Shown: positions 16,461 through 25,089 of the stretch, piece by piece | Position numbering within the stretch: position 1 is the stretch's first letter | Layout: every line of letters begins with the position of its first letter | NCBI GenBank assembly: GCA_045635565.1 | Contig: JAZTVX010000075.1 | Span: 1 to 42,807 of the forward strand | Direction of reading: 5' to 3' | Source: RGIG4140 sp045635565 | Lineage (GTDB): Bacteria; Pseudomonadota; Alphaproteobacteria; CAAHEQ01; UBA3637 | DNA length: 42,807 nt | The notes under the pieces: model-generated | The model's input: only the letters and a program-made list of their open reading frames with translations | The model's database searches: none | What the model was told of the DNA's origin: nothing | Made by a program: the position numbers and the translations under genes

Positions 16461-18200
16461 TTATTCTTCTGGTTGTAATGAATCAAGTTTCTTTTGAATA
16501 AGTGATTCAATTTGTGGTGTTCTTTCATCATCGGCTTTGAGTGCTTTTTGGTAAGAAGAAAAAGCCTCTTGTTTGCGTTGTAATGCCAGATAAATATCTC
16601 CTAAGTGCATATACAAAACAGCGTTGGAATGCATATCCCTGACGGCTTTTTGAGCGTATTTTAATGCTTTGGAATAATCACCGGATTTATAATATCCCCA
16701 TGCGACACTGTCTAAAATTTGAGGATTATCCGGCATGATTTGATGTGCTTGTAAAACAAAACCCAATCCTTTCGATACATCAAGATTATAATCAATTAAC
16801 TGATATCCCAGCGAATTAAGTACAAATGCGTTTGCGGGAGCCAAATGATAGGCTTCATATGATGTAGCAATGGCTTTATCGGTTTGATTCAAATGGTCAT
16901 ATATCTGAGCCTGTAATAACAAGACCTCGATGAGTTCATGTGTCTTTTTTTGTTGAGATAAAAAATAATATGCTTGTTTTAAATGTTCTAATGCGTTTTC
17001 ATGTTTTTGTATTTCCATATATGACTGTGCAATAAGCTGATGCAGAAAATAATCCTTTGGATTTGTTTTGAGTAAATTGTCAAACATGCTGATTGCTTGT
17101 TCGTAATGACCTTGTTTCATGTGATTCAATGCCATTTTAGACAGAATTAAATTACTTTTATGGTCAATTGTATGAAACATTTTATGAGCATAATCAAACA
17201 TATCAATGCTATCGTATGATTCGGCAACGTATAATTTGATGAGATTCGATTTCGGATTCAAATAAAGTGCTACATTATTTAATGCTAAAGTGACTTCGGG
17301 CATATCATTTCGGTAAAAATACGTTGAAAAAGTCTGATAGACTTCGGCAACGGCTTCTTGGGGTGTTGATATCGGCTCTAATTGAAAGTGACGATATATG
17401 TCATATGCTTGGAAACTTTGTTGAAAGAAAGGTACGAACAGTTTTTTTATCAAATCATCAGATACGATTTGCCCGTTTTTTAATGCAACATCGACAATGG
17501 ATGTTAGTGTGTTGATGGAATAAATTTGATTGGGTGACATGTTTTGATACAAAACTAAGGCTTCATCGTATTTTTTGAAATACGTCAGCAAAAGTCCTTT
17601 GTGATACAGATAAATGTGTTTAAATTCTTCTGCTGTCAGTTCATTGAGTGCATCAAAAGCCTCTTTTTCACGATTTAAACCGGCATAAGCCCAAGCAGAC
17701 AGTAATGGTTTTGTGAATGTATCGGCATAGGAAGATTGGGCCGTATTTAAAAAATCCAATGCTTTTTGATATTCGTTTCTGCTAAAAAAATCAGCGATTA
17801 AAATTGGTGATACCAAAAAAATATTTTCAGATGAGTTGACAATTTGATGTGCTAAGGGAATGGCTTTGTCAATTTCTCCTGTAATTGTTTGATAAACGAA
17901 CAGATTTTTTTTGATATCATGGTAATTTTCATCTTTTTGAAGGACTTTTTGAAAATAGTGCGAGGCGTAATGATAGTTTTTATCCTGTTTGGCAAAATAA
18001 CCGGCTAAATATGAACCTAAATCGGCATCATCTGGAATGACACGTGTGGTTTTGAGTTGAATGGTTTCAGCCAATTGTTCTTCAATATACTGCTTGAACC
18101 TTTTTTGCCAATATTGTTGGGCATGTGGATACAAAAAATAACAACCGTAACTAATCCCTAGCACACACAAACTGATAAGAAATCCTTTTTTTAATAGCAT
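16461..18200 (-). CDS. Membrane-anchored TPR-repeat protein
   Basis: 579 residues, starting at ATG 18200 with AGGA upstream. A much longer in-frame reading to 18488 is rejected because it would overlap the divergent gene and lacks sense. One N-terminal membrane segment (about 5-24, FLISLCVLGISYGCYFLY) anchors it, with the rest facing the periplasm or outside. Tetratricopeptide-like repeats run through most of the protein and are clearest from about residue 350 to the end (GHYEQAISMFDNLLKTNP, GDYSKALKYAQKAV, RKQEAFSSYQKALKAD). Such proteins scaffold envelope complexes; the alphaproteobacterial C-terminal type is often described only as a TPR protein. Function not assigned. Confidence 0.85.
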   Translation of the reverse strand: MLLKKGFLISLCVLGISYGCYFLYPHAQQYWQKRFKQYIEEQLAETIQLKTTRVIPDDADLGSYLAGYFAKQDKNYHYASHYFQKVLQKDENYHDIKKNLFVYQTITGEIDKAIPLAHQIVNSSENIFLVSPILIADFFSRNEYQKALDFLNTAQSSYADTFTKPLLSAWAYAGLNREKEAFDALNELTAEEFKHIYLYHKGLLLTYFKKYDEALVLYQNMSPNQIYSINTLTSIVDVALKNGQIVSDDLIKKLFVPFFQQSFQAYDIYRHFQLEPISTPQEAVAEVYQTFSTYFYRNDMPEVTLALNNVALYLNPKSNLIKLYVAESYDSIDMFDYAHKMFHTIDHKSNLILSKMALNHMKQGHYEQAISMFDNLLKTNPKDYFLHQLIAQSYMEIQKHENALEHLKQAYYFLSQQKKTHELIEVLLLQAQIYDHLNQTDKAIATSYEAYHLAPANAFVLNSLGYQLIDYNLDVSKGLGFVLQAHQIMPDNPQILDSVAWGYYKSGDYSKALKYAQKAVRDMHSNAVLYMHLGDIYLALQRKQEAFSSYQKALKADDERTPQIESLIQKKLDSLQPEE

Positions 18201-18280
18201 GATTTTATTCCTGTTTAAAAATACTTTACTTTTAGAATAAAAATATGTTATCATTATTTCAATTAAAAAAGAAGAAAAAA

Positions 18281-19069
18281 ATGAATCAAGTTGATATTTT
18301 AAAATGGTTTTTTCTGTCCGGCATTGATGAGGGTGTTTCCGAAACGCCGGTAAATCACTTTCAAAGTCGTACCAACCGGATGCAACAACGTGTTCAATTG
18401 ACGCCAACGGTTGTTCCTGCGAATGTTCCTGTTGTATCTGCTGAAGATTCATTTGTGTCACAAGCACAGCAATTATCGTTATCGGCAATGGATTTATCGC
18501 AATTAAGACAGGCTTTGGATTGTTTTGACGGATGCTCTCTTAAAAAAACAGCAGTACATACGTTAGATGGCATGGGATTTGATAGGAACCCGGATGTTTT
18601 ATGTGTCATAGATACGCCGAAAAGTGCGGACGAAAAAGCCGGTCAGTTGGGCAGTGGGGATGGGGGTGTTTTACTATTTAAAATGTTGAAAGCCATTCAA
18701 TTGGATTGGACTGTTAATACATACATTGCACCACTTATTCCATGGCGCTTGCCGGGGGACAGGAAACCAACGGAAACGGAAGTGGCTGTGTGTTTGCCTT
18801 TTTTTAAACGTCGGATAGCGTTATTGCAACCTCGTTTTATTTTAATTTTCGGTTCGTTGGCAACCAAGGCTTTACTTGATATCGACAGTGTTCCTAAAGC
18901 ACGCCAGCAATCGTTGTATTATTCAACAGAACAGGGAAATATCCCCGTTATTGTTACATTCGGACCAGATATGGTTGTCAAAGGGCAATCTTATCGAACA
19001 AATGCGTGGGCCGATTTGCAAAAACTACAAAAAATGATACTTGAACAAAAGGAAAATAAAAATGCTTGA
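18281..19069 (+). CDS. Uracil-DNA glycosylase family 4-like protein with degenerate active site
   Basis: 262 residues from ATG 18281, whose MNQVDILKWFFLSGIDE opening matches how alphaproteobacterial family members start. An upstream ATG at 18245 is possible. Recognisable blocks are DCFDGCSLKKTA (iron-sulfur Cys region), PWRLPGDRKPTETEVAVCLPF and LIFGSLATKALL. However, the catalytic GEAPGxxED block is replaced by VIDTPKSADEKAG, and the HPxxL motif near the C-terminus reads TFGPDMVV without the His. It may have lost glycosylase activity or changed substrate. It overlaps serS by eight bases, so the two are co-translated. Confidence 0.75.
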   Translation: MNQVDILKWFFLSGIDEGVSETPVNHFQSRTNRMQQRVQLTPTVVPANVPVVSAEDSFVSQAQQLSLSAMDLSQLRQALDCFDGCSLKKTAVHTLDGMGFDRNPDVLCVIDTPKSADEKAGQLGSGDGGVLLFKMLKAIQLDWTVNTYIAPLIPWRLPGDRKPTETEVAVCLPFFKRRIALLQPRFILIFGSLATKALLDIDSVPKARQQSLYYSTEQGNIPVIVTFGPDMVVKGQSYRTNAWADLQKLQKMILEQKENKNA

Positions 19070-20333
19070 TATAAAATTTATTCGTGAACAGACTGATGTT
19101 GTCAAACAGGCTTTGGTTGACAAATGTATTGATCTTGATATTGATTTGTTATTATCAATTGATAAGCAAATTATTACCTTGAAGCAGGCGATGGAAGCTG
19201 AATTGCAAAAACGTAATGCACTCAGTCGTGAAATGCCGACAGCAACGCCGGAACGCAAAAATGAAATTAAGGAATTATCACGTCAATCGGGGCAAAAAGC
19301 CTCTGAAATTTCGGCTGAATTAAAACCGTTGGAAGAACAGTTCCAATCTTTGATTCAAAAAACACCGACAATTCCGGCTCCTGATGTTCCTAAAGGTAAA
19401 AGTGATGAAGAAAATATTGTTGTTCGTCGAGTTGGAACACCTCGAGAATTTGATTTTGACTTCAAAGATCATGTTGAATTGATGGAAATGCATGGTTGGG
19501 GTGAATTTAAGCGGATTCCGCAAATTTGTGGAACTCGCTCATCTTCTATTCGGGGTGAATTGCTTCAACTGGAAATGGCTATGTGGCAATTTACATTAAA
19601 CACGTTAATGAATAAAGGGTTTACGATTATGAGCGTTCCGGCTATGACATTTGAAAACGCTCTTTATAATATGGGACAATTTCCTTTTGACGTTGATTCG
19701 GTTTACAGTTTGCCGAAAGATAATTTATATTTAGCAGGTACGGCTGAATGTATTTTGAACAGCATTCATGCCGGTGAAATTTTAAAAGAAACGGACTTGC
19801 CGATTATGTATGCCGGTTTTTCACCGTGTTTCCGTCGAGAAGCAGGGGCAGCCGGTAAAGATACTCGGGGTATTTTCCGTGTACATCAATTTACCAAGGT
19901 TGAACAATATGTTATTTGTAAAGCGGATGTTGTTGAATCGGATAATTTTCACCAATTTTTATTAAATAATGCTGAAGAAATTATGCAGGCTCTTGAAATT
20001 CCGTATCAGGTTGTGGCCTGTTGTACGGGTGATATGGGGGCTGGAAAGTATCGCATGAATGATATTGAAGCATGGTGTCCGGCTCAAAACAGATATCGTG
20101 AATCGCATAGTTGTTCATCGTTATTGGATTGGCAGGCACATCGCACAAATATTCGTTATCGTGAAACGGAAACGGGTAAAGTTCGTTATGCATACACATT
20201 AAATAATACCGGTTTAGCCACGCCTCGTATTTTGGTATCATTCATGGAAAATCATCAACAGGCTGATGGTTCTATTCGGATACCGAAAGCATTGCAACCA
20301 TATTTGGGCGGTAAAGAATTTATTGGTAAATAA
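19062..20333 (+). CDS. serS: Seryl-tRNA synthetase
   Basis: 423 residues, the usual class II SerRS size. ATG 19062 is chosen because MLDIKFIREQTDVVKQAL is the standard N-terminus; an ATG at 19041 lies inside the preceding gene. The N-terminal coiled-coil arm spans about residues 30-100. Motif 2 is at about 257 (FRREAGAAGKDTRGIFRVHQF region), and motif 3 near the C-terminus reads LNNTGLATPRILVSFMEN. It charges tRNA-Ser and tRNA-Sec with serine. A strong hairpin terminator follows. Confidence 0.97.
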   Translation: MLDIKFIREQTDVVKQALVDKCIDLDIDLLLSIDKQIITLKQAMEAELQKRNALSREMPTATPERKNEIKELSRQSGQKASEISAELKPLEEQFQSLIQKTPTIPAPDVPKGKSDEENIVVRRVGTPREFDFDFKDHVELMEMHGWGEFKRIPQICGTRSSSIRGELLQLEMAMWQFTLNTLMNKGFTIMSVPAMTFENALYNMGQFPFDVDSVYSLPKDNLYLAGTAECILNSIHAGEILKETDLPIMYAGFSPCFRREAGAAGKDTRGIFRVHQFTKVEQYVICKADVVESDNFHQFLLNNAEEIMQALEIPYQVVACCTGDMGAGKYRMNDIEAWCPAQNRYRESHSCSSLLDWQAHRTNIRYRETETGKVRYAYTLNNTGLATPRILVSFMENHQQADGSIRIPKALQPYLGGKEFIGK

Positions 20334-20349
20334 CGAATTGATTTTTCGT

Positions 20350-20385
20350 AATCCCACATACATCAGTTGTATGTGGGATTTTTTA
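20350..20385 (+). terminator. serS terminator
   Basis: AATCCCACATACA pairs with TGTATGTGGGATT around a short loop, followed by a T-rich run. Confidence 0.9.
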
Positions 20386-20606
20386 TTTTGATAAAAGTAT
20401 CTGCCGTCATGGCAAACGTCGTGAAGCAATCTTTTCGAGATAAAGTTATGTTATTCAAAGATTGAATTATCATATTATTCCTCTCAGTAATGTTTAGATA
20501 CAAAATCTGATGAGATAAAAACGATTCATTTTTTTGTGTTTAAAACGGCAATTTTACATAAAAAAAGCCCTTTGCAAACGGCAAAACCTGTTCAAAAATA
20601 ACATTT
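20386..20606. other. Intergenic stretch between the serS terminator and the right cassette
   Basis: No coding frame is credible. The part next to the cassette (20557-20606) resembles the sequence outside the distal arm of the left cassette and, read leftwards, holds GCCGTTTGCAAAGGGC and seven T. This could be a weak terminator for transcription from the OFF-oriented promoter. Confidence 0.5.
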
Positions 20607-20654
20607 AAAAATCAAAACCTTCTCTTAAAAAAACGTGTCAAAAAAAGGTACGTT
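20607..20654 (+). repeat. Inverted repeat arm, gene-distal (right cassette)
   Basis: A 48-bp arm pairing with 20776-20823. The inner 27 bp are identical to the cores of the left cassette arms. The outer bases carry the variant (AACCTTCTCTTA) that in the left cassette is found on the gene-proximal arm, suggesting exchange between arms or loci. Confidence 0.9.
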
Positions 20655-20663
20655 ATTTTTCCC

Positions 20664-20692
20664 ATATTATGATGCAAAATACCTCTTGTCAA
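20664..20692 (-). promoter_or_regulatory. Strong sigma70-like promoter inside inverted repeats, facing away from the pilin gene
   Basis: On the minus strand: TTGACA (20692-20687), a 17-bp spacer and TAATAT (20669-20664). It points left, towards the end of serS, while the gene it precedes reads right from 20848. It is equivalent to 861-889, including orientation relative to the gene. No comparable promoter facing the gene is visible between 20693 and 20847. Confidence 0.8.
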
Positions 20693-20767
20693 CTAAAAAA
20701 TGTAATCATCTGATTTTTATATCTTTTTTACCCCATTACAAACACATGTCGTCCATCAAAAAAAAGC

Positions 20768-20793
20768 GTCAAAAAAACGTACCTTTTTTTGAC
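20768..20793. other. Near-perfect 26-bp palindrome, candidate crossover site (right cassette)
   Basis: GTC, seven A, CGTACC, seven T, GAC: the exact reverse-complement counterpart of 760-785. It is perfect apart from the base pair flanking the GTAC centre. Confidence 0.5.
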
Positions 20794-20823
20794 ACGTTTT
20801 TTAAAGAGAACATTTTGATTTTT
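20776..20823 (-). repeat. Inverted repeat arm, gene-proximal (right cassette)
   Basis: Partner of 20607-20654, ending 24 bp before ATG 20848, the same spacing as in the left cassette. It encloses 121 bp with the other arm. Confidence 0.9.
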
Positions 20824-20847
20824 TGAGACTATTTTAATGGAGGTTTT

Positions 20848-23760
20848 ATGATTCGCAAATTGCCTTTTTTGAAACAATTTAATGCTAAAACATCAGCCCA
20901 ACAAGGTCGCAGTATGGTTGAAATCCTTGGTGTTTTGGCTGTGATGGGGGTCTTATCAGCCGGTGGGATTTATGGGTATTCTTTTGCTATGGATAAGTAT
21001 CGGGCAAACGACATTGTGTATGAAGTGAACCTGCGTGCGAATGATATCTGGCATAAATATCAGGAGATGCCTTTGCCCGAACCGAGTGAAGACGGAACGG
21101 ATTTCAATGAATTTCCGGATATAACGGGAACGGGTTATCCGATTTATATGACGTCACACCCCGATGTCGCCTTTAAAACGTATGTTGAAGGTGTTTCTTC
21201 CCGTGTGTGTAAAAATGTTGTGAACATGAACTTAAACGGTGTTATTCAAGGCATACAATTTGTGCAAGTTGCCCAAGGGGACGGGGATTTCGTTAAATAT
21301 ACAGGTTCTGCTTCTATCTGTGGGGAAGATGAAACAGACAATACAATCGTTTTTACATCATTTTTAGATTCGGAACATACAGATAAAAATGACCAACATT
21401 GTGTTGAAGAAGAAGATTGTGCGGGTTTATGTTCCCCTTATACCTGCGATAACAATATGACATGTCGTGATAAATGTTATGGACTTGATGAAACCCCTCA
21501 TTGTTTAGACGATGGAGAGGGCGGAAAATGTGTTGCCTGCGTTACGAATGAACATTGTGAGAAAGGTAAAATTTGCAATGACTTAAACAATACTTGCGTA
21601 ATACCTCCGGCAACTTGTGAAATTGGTGTCTCATTTCGTTCCAAAAATGGTTTTTGCATTCCCTGCTCCGATTCCGGAAGTATTATTATCGATGAAAGTT
21701 TGTTCGAATTTGAAGAATTAAACATCAAAGACGAATTAACAGGTATTGAACAATGTAACGCTTGTTCTAATCATCAAATTATTCAAAATAATAATGGTGT
21801 TACATATTGTAGTGTTGGTTGTGTCACTGGCGTTAATTATCAACTCAATTCGGGTGGCTGTGTAGATTGTTTGAATGATGATGGAACATTAAATACACAA
21901 ACACATCGGATTGTTTACAATGATCCAGTTGGTGCAAAGCAATGCAAAGCCTGCAATCCCAAAAGATTTACCTATAATTATGGTTGGTTGACAACATATT
22001 GTTCACTGGATGTTGATTGTCAGAGCAATCAATTTAAAGGTGTGAAAGATAATGGACCTCATTGTTACGATTGCACGGATAAACGCAATGAACGTGTTCG
22101 CATGTTGACAATTGCCTCATTAAAAATGGCAGATTCATGTACGTCTTGTCCCGAAAAAATCGGAACAACTTATACAAAAAGATACGTATCCGGTGAGTAT
22201 TGTTATCCGATGTGTGAACAACCAAACAATGCACAAGAACAAATCAGTATCTGTTCTGATGCACCTGATTCTGAAAATTGCACACGCCAATGGCAAAATG
22301 AAACAGGTGAATGTTTTGCATGTGATTCGCTAACACAAAATACATATATCGGTACGAATGAAACGCTAAAAACATTGTGTTTAAACTGCGGTCGCCGTAT
22401 CAATAATTATAATTATTGCTTACCGAAAGAAGGCGGCTGTCAGACAGGGAAAATTATGAATGTTAAAGGAGAATGCGTTCCCTGTACTGATAAATGGACA
22501 GAAATCGAATCAGATGTGGCATCCGGTTGTACGAAAAATTGTCTTAAAGATAATAATGGTTCATATAGTCAAACAGGCACCACTCAAACCAAATGGGTTC
22601 ATCAGAAAAAAAATGCTAACGGCGTTGTAACAAAAACACTTTGTTATCAAAATTGCCCTGCAAATCAATGGCAAAATGAATTCGGGGTATGTCATGCCTG
22701 CAATAATGATGATGGTCGATATGGTAATGAATATTTAGATGCCGAACACTGTGATAATCCTTGCAAAGATACAGCTTATCCCAGATATCAATACAACGGA
22801 AGATGTGTCGGAAAAATACAATGCCCTGATAAAAACAACATCAAATATTTCAGAAATACTTATGGTGAATGCACCTCATGCAATGATAAAGGTCTTCATA
22901 CCCCTATCAGCAAAGAAGATTGTTTGAGATGTAATAATCGTATTTTTACAGAAAAATCATATTGCTTTCCAATTCAACCTGGTGTAGCCGGTATTTGCAA
23001 CAGTTCGGAAAAATATGTTTTGACGGATAATTTAGATCCGGAATTAAAGGCATATGCTCAAAAATGGTTAGATGGTGAATATGACGATCATCCGGAAAAT
23101 GGTGGCGGTTATGTTCAAGAATGGTATCATTCCGGTTGCTATCGTTGTGATGAAAGTCGTTCCGTTGAAACAACGCTTGCTCAATGTAAAAGTTGTCACA
23201 AACGACGGTTTGCCGATCCCATGTGTCACTTTGGACAATGTGAAAATACGGTTGAATTTTTAAATACAAAGTATGGTTGCACAAAATGCGAAAATTCATA
23301 TAATCGGGGAGTATCAGGTGTTTATCAAGGCAAAGAATATCTTTGCCAATCATGTGATAACAGACAATTAATGACGCAAGTTTCCACTGGTATGATATAT
23401 TGTGTTCCTAATAACTGTTCAATTGGTTTTGAATGGCAACGAGCCGAAAATGGTGCTTGTCAATCATGTACAACAAACAATAGCAAACAAGAAATCGGAG
23501 AAGAATCTATTTATCATCAACAATGTGAAGCATGCAACCGAGTTGCTTTTCCGGAAACGGTTGATGGCAAAATAATTTGGTATTGTTCCATAAAACCAAA
23601 CAGAGGATATTTTGTTGATAAAAATGGTAACAGTATCAAATGCACAGTCTCTGATGATATTGAAATTATCAATTCAAGTTCGGCAAAAAACCTGTGTACG
23701 ACTGACGGATGTCAACGCCAAATATTACAGGATGGAGAAACTTTTTACTGTATTAAATAA
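20848..23760 (+). CDS. Giant pilin-leader Cys-rich repeat protein (970 aa, complete)
   Basis: ATG 20848 follows GGAGGT by three to four bases. The prepilin leader is the same as in the gene at 705: Gly20, then RSMVEILGV with Glu at +5 and a hydrophobic helix to about residue 45. A pilin-like domain runs to about 175. From about 190 to the C-terminus the protein is a long array of Cys-rich modules of about 35-70 residues built on CxxC pairs, such as QCNACSN, CVDCLND, KACNPKRF and NCPANQW. No second membrane segment or C-terminal sorting signal is seen, so anchoring must be through the N-terminal helix or pilus assembly. A rigid, disulfide-bonded surface stalk or adhesin is inferred. Expression is probably controlled by the cassette upstream. 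Confidence 0.9.
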   Translation: MIRKLPFLKQFNAKTSAQQGRSMVEILGVLAVMGVLSAGGIYGYSFAMDKYRANDIVYEVNLRANDIWHKYQEMPLPEPSEDGTDFNEFPDITGTGYPIYMTSHPDVAFKTYVEGVSSRVCKNVVNMNLNGVIQGIQFVQVAQGDGDFVKYTGSASICGEDETDNTIVFTSFLDSEHTDKNDQHCVEEEDCAGLCSPYTCDNNMTCRDKCYGLDETPHCLDDGEGGKCVACVTNEHCEKGKICNDLNNTCVIPPATCEIGVSFRSKNGFCIPCSDSGSIIIDESLFEFEELNIKDELTGIEQCNACSNHQIIQNNNGVTYCSVGCVTGVNYQLNSGGCVDCLNDDGTLNTQTHRIVYNDPVGAKQCKACNPKRFTYNYGWLTTYCSLDVDCQSNQFKGVKDNGPHCYDCTDKRNERVRMLTIASLKMADSCTSCPEKIGTTYTKRYVSGEYCYPMCEQPNNAQEQISICSDAPDSENCTRQWQNETGECFACDSLTQNTYIGTNETLKTLCLNCGRRINNYNYCLPKEGGCQTGKIMNVKGECVPCTDKWTEIESDVASGCTKNCLKDNNGSYSQTGTTQTKWVHQKKNANGVVTKTLCYQNCPANQWQNEFGVCHACNNDDGRYGNEYLDAEHCDNPCKDTAYPRYQYNGRCVGKIQCPDKNNIKYFRNTYGECTSCNDKGLHTPISKEDCLRCNNRIFTEKSYCFPIQPGVAGICNSSEKYVLTDNLDPELKAYAQKWLDGEYDDHPENGGGYVQEWYHSGCYRCDESRSVETTLAQCKSCHKRRFADPMCHFGQCENTVEFLNTKYGCTKCENSYNRGVSGVYQGKEYLCQSCDNRQLMTQVSTGMIYCVPNNCSIGFEWQRAENGACQSCTTNNSKQEIGEESIYHQQCEACNRVAFPETVDGKIIWYCSIKPNRGYFVDKNGNSIKCTVSDDIEIINSSSAKNLCTTDGCQRQILQDGETFYCIK

Positions 23761-23776
23761 TTTTATTTTGACAACT

Positions 23777-23814
23777 TATATCTTTGTAAGAGTTACAACC
23801 CTTACAAAGATATA
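23777..23814. terminator. Perfect 14-bp hairpin after the pilin-leader gene
   Basis: TATATCTTTGTAAG (23777-23790) and CTTACAAAGATATA (23801-23814) form a perfect stem around a 10-base loop, 17 bases past the stop codon. It has no strong T-run on the plus side, so it may be a weak terminator or an RNA-stabilising hairpin. Confidence 0.6.
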
Positions 23815-24050
23815 GGTATTTAAAACAAAAAGAGATATTCTGCATTGACAAGGGGTTTATCCAATCGGTTTAAAGAGCATATAAAGAGTACTTTGTATTG
23901 CAAATTAACTGCTTCATATCCTTCTTATCAGGTAACTTGTTATTTAACATAACAGATAAAAAAACAAAACTGTTCAATTGTTGTCAATATTAGTAAGATT
24001 AAAGATTGTATGTGTGTCATATCAATATTTATATGAGTTTGCCTCTCGCT
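23815..24050. other. Intergenic stretch with no recognised feature
   Basis: Between the hairpin after the pilin-leader gene and the terminator of the type IV secretion unit. I see no gene, promoter or structured element here. Confidence 0.5.
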
Positions 24051-24051
24051 C

Positions 24052-24086
24052 CATAAAAAAAAACAGGGAAAATACCTTTCCCTGTT
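24052..24086 (-). terminator. Terminator of the type IV secretion unit
   Basis: AACAGGGAAA (24062-24071) and TTTCCCTGTT (24077-24086). On the minus strand the stem is followed by a run of about nine T. It closes the nine-gene unit that begins at 31462. Confidence 0.92.
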
Positions 24087-24105
24087 CATATAGTAAATAA
24101 CTCAG

Positions 24106-24798
24106 TTAATCTTGTTTTCGAATACCAAACATCAACACCATAAATCCAAGAGGATTTTTTAATCGGCGTTCCCATGTCAACCCCTTACGAATGGCACGAA
24201 ACGTAACATTCATCGTGATAACGTAACGAGACCGAACCGGTTCTGTTTCACCATACTTCATGTCGGTAAATTCAACTTCTGCACGCCAAACATTTTGCCC
24301 TTTTGTTCCTGTCCGAAACGGAACAATGTTTAAAATATTGACGTTGCGAGTCAACCCATCGGAGCGAGCCTGTTTCAAAGCCCGTTCAGCGTATGTCCCA
24401 AATTCTTTATAAACAACGCTTTCACTCATCCAATAAACAATTCCGTCAGGACCCCAACGCCGTTCCATTTCAGCAATATTTGAGCCGATGGACAATCGAG
24501 CCAACAAATATTGGCGAATAAAAGATTGTGTTAAGGCTTTCATATCCAATTGCTGAAAATTCGGACGAACAACGTTAATGACCTGCTGCTCTTTACTAAG
24601 AGATGTTAAGTAAAACGGTTGAACACGAACAATCGGCAACAATGAATACAAGGCTCCGATTAACATGAACGTACTCAACAATGAAACGACAGCAATAAGA
24701 GCAAATGTACGAGCCATCCACAGATAACGTCGTTCACGCATTCCTTCTTCAGAAATATCCTCATTTCTTACATCAGAATCAAATTCCTGTTCTGCCAT
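24106..24798 (-). CDS. VirB8-like type IV secretion protein (second copy)
   Basis: 230 residues, starting at ATG 24798 with GGGGGA upstream; a TTG three bases earlier is less likely. Topology is that of VirB8: a cytoplasmic N-tail of about 27 residues, one membrane helix (about 28-54), then a periplasmic NTF2-like domain. Family marks are the ERRWGPDG segment and the C-terminal KNPLGFMV, matching the VirB8 NPxG motif. VirB8 is an inner-membrane assembly factor of type IV secretion systems. It is the last gene of the unit, separated from the other VirB8 by a small lipoprotein gene. Confidence 0.85.
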   Translation of the reverse strand: MAEQEFDSDVRNEDISEEGMRERRYLWMARTFALIAVVSLLSTFMLIGALYSLLPIVRVQPFYLTSLSKEQQVINVVRPNFQQLDMKALTQSFIRQYLLARLSIGSNIAEMERRWGPDGIVYWMSESVVYKEFGTYAERALKQARSDGLTRNVNILNIVPFRTGTKGQNVWRAEVEFTDMKYGETEPVRSRYVITMNVTFRAIRKGLTWERRLKNPLGFMVLMFGIRKQD

Positions 24799-24834
24799 CA
24801 ATTCCCCCGTTTTTACGATACAATCATTCTGTAA

Positions 24835-25014
24835 TTATAAAAACCATTCCGGTACAGCCGGTACTTTTTCAAGTTGCAAACAAGCACAAGGTGATTTTTT
24901 CAATTCAGAATAATCGGCCCCAATACCAACAGGTTCTTTTTCATAAACGGAACCACAGGCAGCAACAAAAGCAATTAAACCTAAAAATGCTAATAAAACT
25001 ATTTTCTTTTTCAT
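24835..25014 (-). CDS. VirB7-sized lipoprotein (59 aa)
   Basis: A short gene easily missed. ATG 25014 follows GAGG, and the product is MKKKIVLLAFLGLIAFVAAC with lipobox VAAC (Cys20). The mature peptide of 40 residues contains a CAC motif and ends VPAVPEWFL. Size, lipidation and position between two virB8 genes fit VirB7, the outer-membrane lipoprotein that stabilises VirB9. VirB7 proteins are too short and variable for a firm sequence match. Confidence 0.8.
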   Translation of the reverse strand: MKKKIVLLAFLGLIAFVAACGSVYEKEPVGIGADYSELKKSPCACLQLEKVPAVPEWFL

Positions 25015-25089
25015 TTTTTACCTCACTTGTTATAGTTAGTGTCTTTACAATAGCATATAAAATAAAATAATCAAACAAAAAATGATAAA

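Noticed and set aside
16461..18488. Longer start for the TPR protein at 18488
   Set aside because: The first 96 residues would overlap the divergent UDG-like gene and show no family features. The ATG at 18200 has a ribosome binding site and opens directly with a membrane anchor.
20635..20826. Small plus-strand frame across the right cassette
   Set aside because: It is a chance frame through the repeats and promoter, with no ribosome binding site and low-complexity content.
20848..23760. CRISPR-like or DNA-level tandem repeats in the Cys-rich gene
   Set aside because: The periodicity is at protein level (Cys spacing); the DNA units are neither identical nor evenly spaced.
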